Positions 8,065 to 15,424 of a DNA stretch of 48,927 bases are shown piece by piece. The notes under the pieces were generated by a model. The model saw only the letters and a program-made list of their open reading frames with translations, was not told the DNA's origin and searched no databases. Location of the stretch: the NCBI GenBank assembly GCA_011525805.1, contig WYBR01000046.1, positions 1-48,927 of the forward strand, in the 5' to 3' direction. The position numbers and the translations under genes are program-made. Every line of letters starts with the position of its first letter. Position 1 is the stretch's first letter. The DNA comes from Vicinamibacteraceae bacterium (GTDB lineage: Bacteria; Planctomycetota; Phycisphaerae; Phycisphaerales; UBA5793).

Positions 8065-9188
8065 CTGTTCCATCCCCTTCGAGTCCGTATCTCTCCATCG
8101 TCGCCACCGCTCGCAACGACAACCACGGCGGCGACCTCCTGCGCCGCATGCAACTGTTCATCGACGGCCTGATCGAGCAGTGCCATCGCTATTGCCTGCC
8201 GGCTGAACTCGTGCTTGTCGAATGGAATCCGCCGGATGATCGGGCGCGACTGGCGGAAGCGCTCGACTGGTCGCGCGCGGGCGGATGTATTGACGTGCGG
8301 ATCATCGAAGTGCCGCCGGTCGTGCACGGCCGCCTCAAGCACGCCGATCGGCTGCCGCTCTTTCAGATGATCGGCAAGAACGTGGGCATCCGCCGCGCCC
8401 GCGGGACGTTCATCCTCGCAACCAACATCGACATTCTTTTCTCGAACGAACTCATTGCGCACCTCGCGCGGCAGCGACTTCGGCCGGATCGGATGTATCG
8501 GCTGGACCGATGGGACGTGCAGCCCGACGTGCCTATCGACGCGAGCGTTGATGAGCGACTCGCGTGGTGCCGATCGCACTGCATTCGCCTCGAAGGGCGC
8601 GACGGGACGCGCGATCTGCGCACCGGACGGTTTCACCGCATCTACTGGGAACCGACGTGGGGCGTCCGCCTGCTCGAGGCGCTTCAGGAGGCCGGCCTCG
8701 TGCCGGTCGTGACGCGAAAGCGCCTCCACCTCAACGCGTGCGGCGATTTCACCCTCATGCACCGGTTGATGTGGGAGCGCGTCCGCGGCTATCCGGAAAT
8801 GGAGATGTACTCGATGCATCTCGACTCGGTCCTCTGCACCGCGGCACACTTCGCGGGCGCGCGCGAGCGCATCTGGCGCGATCCGCTGAGCATGTTCCAC
8901 ATCGAGCACGGCACGGGCTCGGGCTTCACTCCCGAGGGGCAGGCGGCGCTCGATGCGAGGCTCGCGGCCGCGGGGATTCCCCAGTTGAGCCACACCGAGT
9001 TTCACCGGTGGGCGCTGGAGATGCGCCGCACGAGAGCGCCGATGATCTTCAACGATGAGCAGTGGGGGATGCGCGGGGAGGCGCTGCGCGAGACGGTGAT
9101 CGGGGGGAGGGGACGCGGAAAGGCACCCCACGATTCGCTCGAAGACTCGCTCATCGTGGGCGTGGATCGATCTTCACATGCGGCATGA
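8061..9188 (+). CDS. GT-A fold glycosyltransferase-like protein
   Basis: A 375-residue protein beginning with a GT-A nucleotide-binding strand (LSIVATARNDNHGG). It continues with LVLVEWNPPDD, the helix KNVGIRRARGTFILATN and the DxD-like NIDILFS, which should bind a divalent metal and nucleotide sugar. A later segment (WERVRGYPEMEMYSMHLDS) matches the acceptor/catalytic-base region of family 2-like enzymes. The start overlaps the upstream stop (ATGA). The last ~25 residues (APHDSLEDSLIVGVDRSSHAA) are encoded almost entirely by a palindromic repeat, so the repeat has evidently supplied a new C-terminus. Role in glycan assembly is inferred from context. Confidence 0.75.
   Translation: MTVPSPSSPYLSIVATARNDNHGGDLLRRMQLFIDGLIEQCHRYCLPAELVLVEWNPPDDRARLAEALDWSRAGGCIDVRIIEVPPVVHGRLKHADRLPLFQMIGKNVGIRRARGTFILATNIDILFSNELIAHLARQRLRPDRMYRLDRWDVQPDVPIDASVDERLAWCRSHCIRLEGRDGTRDLRTGRFHRIYWEPTWGVRLLEALQEAGLVPVVTRKRLHLNACGDFTLMHRLMWERVRGYPEMEMYSMHLDSVLCTAAHFAGARERIWRDPLSMFHIEHGTGSGFTPEGQAALDARLAAAGIPQLSHTEFHRWALEMRRTRAPMIFNDEQWGMRGEALRETVIGGRGRGKAPHDSLEDSLIVGVDRSSHAA
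9127..9160 (+). repeat. Palindromic repeat forming the 3' end of a glycosyltransferase gene
   Basis: Perfect arms CCCACGAT (9127-9134) and ATCGTGGG (9153-9160) flank an 18-base loop. It is related to 1956-2022 and 7527-7592 and encodes HDSLEDSLIVGV. The same HDS(R/Q)SLIVGV reading also stays open through the two copies at 1956-2022, though there it is not the coding frame. Confidence 0.85.
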
Positions 9189-9191
9189 ACG

Positions 9192-10010
9192 ATGCTCACA
9201 CTCTTCACCATTCCCAAGCCATTTGCCGGTCACATCGGTCTGATCCAGCGCAATGCGATTGCGTCGTGGACCCTGCTGCCCGGCGTGCGCGTGGTGCTCT
9301 TCGGCGATGATGAGGGGACCGGCGACAGGGCCCGTGAGTTCGGCATCGAGCACCGGCCGCAGGTCGCGCGCAACGAGTACGGCACGCCCCGGCTCAATGA
9401 CCTCTTCGAGCAGGCGCGACAGGGCGCTTCCACTTCGCACCTGTGCTACGTCAACGCCGACATCATTCTGATGAGCGACTTCGCACAGGCGGCGGCGCGC
9501 GCGATCCGCGCCAAGAAGCGGCTGCTCATGGTCGGCCAGCGCACGGACCTCGATGTGCGCGAAGCCATCGAGTTCACGCCCGGCTGGGAGGCTCGGCTGC
9601 GCGCGGAGGCGGCGCAGCGCGGCGTGCTGCACCGTCCGACGGGCATCGACTACTTTGTTTACCATCGCGACCTGTGGGGGCGGATTCCGCCCTTCGCCAT
9701 CGGCCGCTTCTCGTGGGACAACTGGCTCATTCACCGGGCCCGGCAACTGCGCGTCCCCGTGATCGACGCGACGGCGTGCGTGACGGCGATCCACCAGAAC
9801 CACGACTACAGCCATGCGCGCGGCGGCGCGAAGGGCGCGCGAAGCGGACCCGAGGCGCGCGAGAACTTCCGCCTCGCCGGAGGCCGCCCGCTCTCGCTGA
9901 CCATCTGGGACAGCACGCACGTGCTGACGCCCGACGGGCTTGAGCCGCGCCGATTTGAGGCGGCGCTGGGCGGGGGCATCTGGTCCTATCGCCGCGCCGT
10001 CGGCGCGTGA
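9192..10010 (+). CDS. Small GT-A glycosyltransferase-like protein
   Basis: A 272-residue protein, last of the glycan cluster. The N-terminus (LTLFTIPKPFAGHIGLIQRNAIASW) and VVLFGDDEG resemble GT-A enzymes. HLCYVNADIILM carries the DxD-like motif and GRFSWDNWLIHRA the WDN acceptor motif often seen in family 2/GT34-like proteins. AIHQNHDYSH near the C-terminus is a likely metal or acceptor histidine cluster. Only three bases separate it from the previous gene, with no clear ribosome site, so coupling is likely. Its last 25 bases overlap the 3' end of the converging DNA methyltransferase gene. Confidence 0.7.
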   Translation: MLTLFTIPKPFAGHIGLIQRNAIASWTLLPGVRVVLFGDDEGTGDRAREFGIEHRPQVARNEYGTPRLNDLFEQARQGASTSHLCYVNADIILMSDFAQAAARAIRAKKRLLMVGQRTDLDVREAIEFTPGWEARLRAEAAQRGVLHRPTGIDYFVYHRDLWGRIPPFAIGRFSWDNWLIHRARQLRVPVIDATACVTAIHQNHDYSHARGGAKGARSGPEARENFRLAGGRPLSLTIWDSTHVLTPDGLEPRRFEAALGGGIWSYRRAVGA

Positions 10011-10885
10011 GGGGCCGCGTCGGCGACCTTCTTCATGATGAAGAGGTAGTTGAAGCCGCGAAGGAAGAAGTTCTCTTCCTCCGCCGCCTTGTGCCAGTTG
10101 CCGCGCTTGAGTTTGCGGTTGTGTCGCACCACGGCGATGATGTCGACGGGCTGGAGCCGGCGGCGCAGAAGGCTGAAGAGTTCAAAGCCAATGGGCATGA
10201 AGAGGCCCGCGCCGCTGCCCTTGGGCCCGCCCTTCTTCTTGCGCCACGAGTCGCTCACGTAGAGCGCGAGGTAGCGGCGGTTGCGCAGGACGCGGAAGGA
10301 CTCGTCGATCACCTGCCTCATCGCGTCGTAGTACGTCTTGCCGCCGTCGGGGCCGCCCGCGTCGAGTCGGCCGATGCACTTCGGATCGTCTGAATAGTCG
10401 ATGTGCGTCGAGTAGGGGGGATCGATGAAGACGAAATCCACGCTGTGATCCTGGAGCGGCAGGCGGCGCGCATCGGCCCGCTGGATGTCATCACGTCTCG
10501 GCGCGAGGTCGAAGCCGACGCCAGTGCGGCCGAGATCGCGCGCGACATCCAGTGTCGTTCCGCTGCCGCACATCGGGTCGAGGATCACGTCGCCGGGACG
10601 GGTGTAGCGCTGGAGGAGTTGCCAGATGACCCACGCGGGCGTGGCGCCGACGTACTCCTTGTCTCCCTGCATCGGGCCGACGTTGGGCGAGTCGTAGTGC
10701 TGGCTGGGGTACTCCCAGAGCGTGGTGGTCGCCAGGCGCAGGGGCGGCTTGCGCGGTCCGCGCGGCTCGCGGCGCCGCGGGGCCTCGCCTTCGCCCGGCT
10801 TGGCGAGCGGCGGCGGCGTGGCGCGGCGATGGTCGGCGCGGCGCTTCAGGGCTGACCCTTCTGCACGTGACCGTCGGCGTAGCAC
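9986..10885 (-). CDS. DNA (N4/N6) methyltransferase, solitary
   Basis: About 299 residues. Motif I DPMCGSGTTLDVARDLGRTG binds SAM and motif IV DPPYS is the catalytic loop for exocyclic amino methylation. TTTLWEYPSQHYDSP at the N-terminus and the KKKGG...MPIGFELF C-terminus match the N6_N4_Mtase family. There is no restriction endonuclease or specificity gene nearby, so it is probably an orphan regulatory or protective enzyme. The start is uncertain. GTG at 10885 has a G-rich ribosome site and overlaps the upstream gene by 40 bases; a CUG directly at the upstream stop is the other possibility. The 3' end overlaps a converging gene. Confidence 0.85.
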   Translation of the reverse strand: MLRRRSRAEGSALKRRADHRRATPPPLAKPGEGEAPRRREPRGPRKPPLRLATTTLWEYPSQHYDSPNVGPMQGDKEYVGATPAWVIWQLLQRYTRPGDVILDPMCGSGTTLDVARDLGRTGVGFDLAPRRDDIQRADARRLPLQDHSVDFVFIDPPYSTHIDYSDDPKCIGRLDAGGPDGGKTYYDAMRQVIDESFRVLRNRRYLALYVSDSWRKKKGGPKGSGAGLFMPIGFELFSLLRRRLQPVDIIAVVRHNRKLKRGNWHKAAEEENFFLRGFNYLFIMKKVADAAPHAPTARR

Positions 10886-12171
10886 ACCCAGCCCCCCGGT
10901 TCGATCGCGCCGTTGCGGAGTTCGTAGAGGACCGCCGTCGTCGCCGGCTGGTCCCGCCACGAGCCGTCCGGCTTGACGTATCGAAAGGCGTTCTTCTCGC
11001 CGGTCGTCGGATGGGTCAGATAGTCGTCGAGTTGCTCGCGCGTCAGGTAGCCGGCCTTGACCACTTCATCGAGCGTGTCGGGCCACTGGTCGTCGTGATC
11101 GTTGGCGTACATGATGAGGGAGACGGCGAGTTGCCGGGAGCGCGAAGCCATCATCGCGTCCTGCGCCCGCTGCTTCTGCATCGCGAGAATCGGGCCGGCG
11201 GCGTCGAGAATGGGGCGGAGTTTCGCCTGCCCGATCGAGACGGTTACTTTGCTCCCCGCCTGCACGCAGTTGATCGCGGTGAGCACTTTCGCGGCGAGGG
11301 ACTCCTCGGGTTCGAGCGGCTCGGCCTGCTCCTCCTCGCCGCGGCTGCTCATCTCGGCCTCGAAGAGACGCGGCATCGACTGGATGATGCCGGCCAGTTT
11401 TGCCGCGAGCGTGGCGTCCTGCAGTTCGACGACTCCGGTGACGGAGGGATTGTGCCCGAGGTCGACCCAGCCGTGGATCGCCAGCGCGCCCGCCAGCAGA
11501 TAGGGGATGGCCGCGGGTGAATCCTGGTTGGCGCCGATCTGCCCGAACTCCTCGCGCGCTTCGCGGTGCATGTCGGCCGTCGGGATCATCACGATGCCGA
11601 TCGATCGGCCTTCGAGCGCCGCCCAGGCCGTGCGGAAGCGCTCGGCCCGCTCGGGATCGACCGTTGGAATCTCGGGCAGCGGGTCCTTCTCATCGCGGTG
11701 GGTGAGTCGACGGCGGTCGGACTTGTAGACGAGCATCCAGTCGGCGTGGCGTTCGAGGATCGGCTCGCCGACGATCTCGGCCGAGTGTTTGCGGATGATG
11801 TCGGAGAGCGCCGCCTCATCACAGTTGGCCGCATCGAGGAAGACGCCCGCGACGGGCAGGAAGGCGTAGAGGTCGTCGGTGGCGGCGTCGGCTCCGGCGA
11901 TGACGACGCACCGGGCGCCGGCCTTCACGAACGCCTCGTGGTCGCCGCGAATGCGCGCGATGACGTCGCCGAACTCCGGCAGGTGCTCGATGACGCCGCG
12001 CCCCGTCGCGTCCACCGCTCCGGGATTGGCGAGCACCAGATCGAACGCGCCGAGGAAAACGACTTCGTCGTTGATGAAGTCGTCGGGCAGCGGGGGGAGC
12101 GCCACCGCCGCCGAGTGCAGGACCAACATCGAGGCGGCGGCGATACGACGGATGAATGCGGCGGGGCTCAT
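10846..12171 (-). CDS. Secreted protein with pseudopilin-like C-terminal domain
   Basis: A 441-residue protein starting at the ATG at 12171 with an AAGGAAG site. Residues 1-26 are a Sec signal peptide ending AVALP, not a prepilin leader. The middle (~27-340) has alternating helices and strands and contains GQAKLRPILDAAGPILAMQ; I cannot assign it. The last ~90 residues (RQLAVSLIMYANDHDDQWPD to GGWVCYADGHVQ) match the tail of the planctomycete DUF1559/type II pseudopilin-like families, where DG.V closes the domain. Such tails normally follow a methylated pilin helix that is absent here. It shares its 3' end with the start of the downstream DNA methyltransferase gene. Confidence 0.7.
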   Translation of the reverse strand: MSPAAFIRRIAAASMLVLHSAAVALPPLPDDFINDEVVFLGAFDLVLANPGAVDATGRGVIEHLPEFGDVIARIRGDHEAFVKAGARCVVIAGADAATDDLYAFLPVAGVFLDAANCDEAALSDIIRKHSAEIVGEPILERHADWMLVYKSDRRRLTHRDEKDPLPEIPTVDPERAERFRTAWAALEGRSIGIVMIPTADMHREAREEFGQIGANQDSPAAIPYLLAGALAIHGWVDLGHNPSVTGVVELQDATLAAKLAGIIQSMPRLFEAEMSSRGEEEQAEPLEPEESLAAKVLTAINCVQAGSKVTVSIGQAKLRPILDAAGPILAMQKQRAQDAMMASRSRQLAVSLIMYANDHDDQWPDTLDEVVKAGYLTREQLDDYLTHPTTGEKNAFRYVKPDGSWRDQPATTAVLYELRNGAIEPGGWVCYADGHVQKGQP

Positions 12172-12306
12172 GATCTTCCTTTCGGGTCGGGCCCGGGGGA
12201 GAACGCTTTCCGCGGAGGGCGATGCGTGGCACCAGGATGCTAAGAAGCCCGGCGGCCGGACGCCACGCACCCGCCGGGGGCGGATGACCCGCGGTCGGGA
12301 GAAGCC

Positions 12307-13440
12307 TTGAATAGCCGCGTTCCAGCGGAAGGCGGGTTCATGCCCGGACGTGGCTTCGAACAACTGCGCGTGGACGTTCGCGGCGACCGTCGCCGCTTCG
12401 TCGGATCGCGCTGGTGGCGGGAGTGGTGCTTTGCGCGCACGGCGCTGGCGCACTTCCGCCTGAGGCTGCTTCTCATGGTGCTGATCGTGGCGACCGGGGC
12501 GCTGGTGTTCCGCGTCTTTCACTTTCCGGAGCGGCTCTCGATGTGGGAGTCGGTGTACTACTCGTGGAGCCTGGTTTTCGGCGAGCCGCCGGAGGAGTTC
12601 CCCGAGTCGTGGGCGATCCGTCCCCTGTTCTTCCTCATGCCGGTGCTCGGGCTGACCATCATCATCGAGGGGATCGTTGACTTCTCGCTGATGCTGCGCG
12701 ACCGGAGGCGGTGCGAACGGAGTTGGTGCAGAACCATGGCGACTTCGATGAACGACCACGTCGTGCTGGTCGGCCTCGGCCGGCTGGGCTTTCGCATCTT
12801 CAAACTCCTCCGGCAACTCGGCGAAGCGGTGGTCGTCTTCGAGCGCGACGCCGGCAACCAGTTCCTTGACGACGTGCGGCGGGACGGCTCGCCGCTGTTC
12901 ATCGGCGACGCGCGGCGCGAGGCGCTGCTGGAGGAGGCGAACATCCGCCGCGCCAAGAGCATCATCCTCGCCACCGACGATGATCTCGCCAACCTGGAAA
13001 TCGCCCTCGACGCCCGCCGCATCGTGCCCGAGATTCCCGTCGTCCTGCGCATGTTCGATCAGAACATCGCCGACAAGGTGGGGAAGGCGTTTGACCTGCA
13101 TCACGCGATGTCGCAGTCCGCGATCTCGGCGCCCTCCTTTACGATGGCCGCGGTGGACAAATCGATCGCGTACAGTTTCGCCGTCGATGACGAACTGGTC
13201 GTCATGAAGAACTGGTGCGTGTGCGAGGGTGGGCCGATGTGCGGCCGCACCGTCGGCGAAGTCATGACGGAGTACGGCGTCGGAGTCGTCCGCCGCAAGA
13301 CCGCCGACGGCTCGCGGCTCTTTCCCGGCCCGGAGACGCGCCTGGGGGCGGGCGATGAACTGCTCGTCGAAGGCGCGTTCCGCTCGCTGCTCGATCTCAA
13401 TCGCCCGGCGGCGGCAAAGATCGAGGGCGCGCCGCGCTGA
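12307..13440 (+). CDS. Two-TM channel with TrkA-N/TrkA-C (RCK) domains, atypical pore
   Basis: A 377-residue membrane protein. Predicted helices lie at about residues 51-70 and 107-130, with a pore-loop region between (MWESVYYSWSLVFGEPPEEF). The cytosolic part begins DHVVLVGLGRLGFRIFKLL, an NAD-binding TrkA-N/RCK domain with GLGRLG, and ends in a TrkA-C regulatory domain (GRTVGEVMTEYGVGVV, RLGAGDELLVEG). This is the layout of ligand-gated potassium channels, but the selectivity filter TVGYG is missing, replaced by LVFGEPPEE. The transported ion, if any, is therefore open. Transcribed divergently from the secreted protein gene across 135 bases. Confidence 0.8.
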   Translation: MNSRVPAEGGFMPGRGFEQLRVDVRGDRRRFVGSRWWREWCFARTALAHFRLRLLLMVLIVATGALVFRVFHFPERLSMWESVYYSWSLVFGEPPEEFPESWAIRPLFFLMPVLGLTIIIEGIVDFSLMLRDRRRCERSWCRTMATSMNDHVVLVGLGRLGFRIFKLLRQLGEAVVVFERDAGNQFLDDVRRDGSPLFIGDARREALLEEANIRRAKSIILATDDDLANLEIALDARRIVPEIPVVLRMFDQNIADKVGKAFDLHHAMSQSAISAPSFTMAAVDKSIAYSFAVDDELVVMKNWCVCEGGPMCGRTVGEVMTEYGVGVVRRKTADGSRLFPGPETRLGAGDELLVEGAFRSLLDLNRPAAAKIEGAPR

Positions 13441-13481
13441 CCATCCAGCCCGCGATGAAGCCAACCCGTCGGAGCAAGGAG

Positions 13482-13523
13482 GGCGCGGCGAAGAAGCGCG
13501 TTTGGCGCCTTCTGCGCCGCGCC
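13482..13523. terminator. Long hairpin between convergent genes
   Basis: GGCGCGGCGAAGAAGCGC (13482-13499) can pair with GGCGCCTTCTGCGCCGCGCC (13504-13523) almost throughout, with one bulge and a tiny loop. It lies between the channel gene stop (13440) and the converging peptidase-like gene stop (13565). It lacks a T-run, so it could stop transcription from either side or simply be a stable 3' end structure. Confidence 0.5.
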
Positions 13524-13564
13524 GGGAACATCATCTCAAACCGCATGAGAACCGCAGCGGCCGT

Positions 13565-14845
13565 CTACTGAACCGTCCGCTTGATCACATTGGTCACCTG
13601 GCCGATCTGGAGCGCCTGGAAGTGGATGACCCGGCCCCGCGCGTTGGCGGGAATGGGCAGCATCCACGTCACGCGGCCGTTCACGTCGGCGCGCTTCGTC
13701 GAGCCGGCCTGCAGGGGATTGCGCAGGTTGAGCGTCACGCCGTAGATCGGCAACTGGGTGATGCCCAGCCCGACCGTGCTGTAGACGAGACCGGTCTGGG
13801 CGTTTGGATTGCCTCCCGAGACGGCGAAGGTCGCGTTCTGGCCGGCCGTCAGGACGCTCGTCGAGAGGTTGAACCCGACGGTCGTGACGGTCGTGATGGC
13901 GACAAGCGGCGAGCCTTGAACCGGCACGCGCACGTTGCGCACCGTGCCGGACCAGTTGTCATGGACGATCAGGTGCGTGACCACCTGGCCGACGGCCGTG
14001 TAGCCGACGACGGTGACGGCGTGTCCGAGACCTTCCGGATCGTCGCGCATGTTGTACTGCTCGCCGTAGGGTCCGTTCGGATTCGGCGAACCCCAGACGT
14101 AGTCGGAGAAGCCGAACTGCGACTCGGACACTTCATTGCCGACGCCCTCGCCCGGGCCGGGCGGGCCGATGACGGCCCAGTGGAGGAAGTGGGCGACGAC
14201 GGGTCGATTGCCGTCGATCTCGCCCTTGCACATGTCGGCAAGGACCTGCATCGGGACGCCGCCGAACATCGGATGGACGCCCCAGATAACGATCTGGAAC
14301 GTCTGCGGCAGAGGGTTGGCGGCGACGAAGTTGATCGTGCCGATGATCGAGTCGAGGATCTGCGTTCCGACGTGCGGCCCGTTGGGCAATCCCGGATCGC
14401 CGATGTCATTGGTGTCCATGTACCAGCCGAGGTCGTTGACCTGACGGGCGCCGCGCAGCGGGTGAGGGTTGGGCGAGCCGGCGAACCCGTCGGCGCAGTA
14501 GTCGTGCCAGGCCGGACCCGCGCCCCAGAGCGGGCCGCCGTAGCCGCCGGGCATGCACTGAAGGCCGTCGGGGGAGCCGTCGCCGAGCATCACGCGCCCG
14601 TGGTAGTCCTCCCAGTAACCCATGAGCATGGCCGTGGAGGTCGGGGCGCACCACGCGCTGAAGGGAGCGCCGGGGAACCACGGCCCCGGTCCGGTGGCGT
14701 CAAAGCCGATCGGATCCGGATAGTGGTGAGGCTGGTCCCAGTTGGGCACGAGTCCGGAGGCGTAGTTGGTGACCTGCCCCAGTCCGGTTGCCCCGGTGCC
14801 GAGCGACAGCGCCACCACCGCCGCAGAAACTGCCGTGCGTTTCAT
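13565..14845 (-). CDS. Secreted papain/C39-like cysteine peptidase with planctomycete C-terminal domain
   Basis: A 426-residue protein; the ATG at 14845 gives a clean signal peptide (MKRTAVSAAVVALSLGTGAT, then GLGQ). WCAPTSTAMLMGYW near residue 67 looks like the catalytic cysteine helix of C39-like peptidases. GHAVTVVGY and VHDNWSG supply the histidine and asparagine expected of the triad. The last ~100 residues (FAVSGGNPNAQTGLVYSTVG, LNLRNPLQAGS, FQALQIGQVTNVIKRTVQ) form a beta domain I know from many Phycisphaerales exported proteins, probably for localisation or processing. The substrate is unknown. Activity is inferred from motif order, not from overall similarity. Confidence 0.7.
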   Translation of the reverse strand: MKRTAVSAAVVALSLGTGATGLGQVTNYASGLVPNWDQPHHYPDPIGFDATGPGPWFPGAPFSAWCAPTSTAMLMGYWEDYHGRVMLGDGSPDGLQCMPGGYGGPLWGAGPAWHDYCADGFAGSPNPHPLRGARQVNDLGWYMDTNDIGDPGLPNGPHVGTQILDSIIGTINFVAANPLPQTFQIVIWGVHPMFGGVPMQVLADMCKGEIDGNRPVVAHFLHWAVIGPPGPGEGVGNEVSESQFGFSDYVWGSPNPNGPYGEQYNMRDDPEGLGHAVTVVGYTAVGQVVTHLIVHDNWSGTVRNVRVPVQGSPLVAITTVTTVGFNLSTSVLTAGQNATFAVSGGNPNAQTGLVYSTVGLGITQLPIYGVTLNLRNPLQAGSTKRADVNGRVTWMLPIPANARGRVIHFQALQIGQVTNVIKRTVQ

Positions 14846-15037
14846 CTTCCACCTCGATTCTGTGTCTTGGATCGCACCGCTTCGATCGGCGGCGCGGAGC
14901 GTGCCGTCCCGCCTGCCGTCGGTCGCGAAGACTCCTCGATCCAAAGAGATGATGCACGGCGAATCGTCGAGGATCAATGGGGATTCACCCTCAATCCCAT
15001 CCGCGCTGCGCGACAGTCGTCCGGGGTGACCGCGCCA

Positions 15038-15190
15038 TCACTGCGGTTCATCGAGGTCGCGCTCGAGCAGGTGCATCCCTATGTGCGGCGCCTCGCGCCG
15101 CCCGCGATCGGTGAGCGGCCGATCGTGGTCGGGGAGCGACTCGTCCGCGTGACTCGACTTGGCGTGTCGAAACACCAGCAGCGTGCGCAT
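15038..15190 (-). pseudogene. sixA: N-terminal remnant of a SixA-type phosphohistidine phosphatase
   Basis: Only 50 codons remain: MRTLLVFRHAKSSHADESLP, then DHDRPLTDRGRREAP. These are the RHxKSS phosphohistidine loop and the DRPLxxRG segment that open SixA-family histidine phosphatases, normally about 160 residues. The frame ends at DLDEPQ and no continuation (the expected GHNP region) was seen in any frame down to 14846. The second half was therefore deleted or replaced. It lies 78 bases from tRNA-Ile, a common target for insertions. Confidence 0.65.
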
Positions 15191-15268
15191 GGCGTAGACG
15201 GTTCGATTCCGCTCGCCCGGCGGTTCCGGAATGTCGGCGACGGCCGGCCGCTCGGATCGCCGGTTCAA

Positions 15269-15342
15269 TGGGCCTGGGAGGATTCGAACCTCCGACCTCA
15301 CCGTTATCAGCGGTGCGCTCTGACCAACTGAGCTACAAGCCC
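15269..15342 (-). tRNA. tRNA-Ile (anticodon GAT)
   Basis: 74 bases on the minus strand. The acceptor GGGCTTG pairs with CAGGCCC and the D arm contains TAGCTCAGTTGGTCAGAGC. The anticodon stem-loop CACCGCTGATAACGGTG has GAT as anticodon. The T arm GGAGGTTCGAATCCTCC is perfect. Discriminator base A; CCA is not encoded and must be added enzymatically. Confidence 0.97.
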
Positions 15343-15424
15343 GTGCGTCGTCAGGCGACGCGGGAAGGCAAGTATCGGCGCGATCCGCCCCGCCGTCAAG
15401 ACGTTCCGGCCGTTATGATTGGGC

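Noticed and set aside
14846-15037. Possible continuation of sixA in another frame
   Set aside because: All three frames were read and none shows the conserved C-terminal GHNP segment or a plausible protein.
13355-15331. 658-codon plus-strand frame opposite the peptidase-like gene
   Set aside because: It runs antisense through a protein with signal peptide and catalytic motifs and into the tRNA; its composition is that of a reverse-complement shadow.
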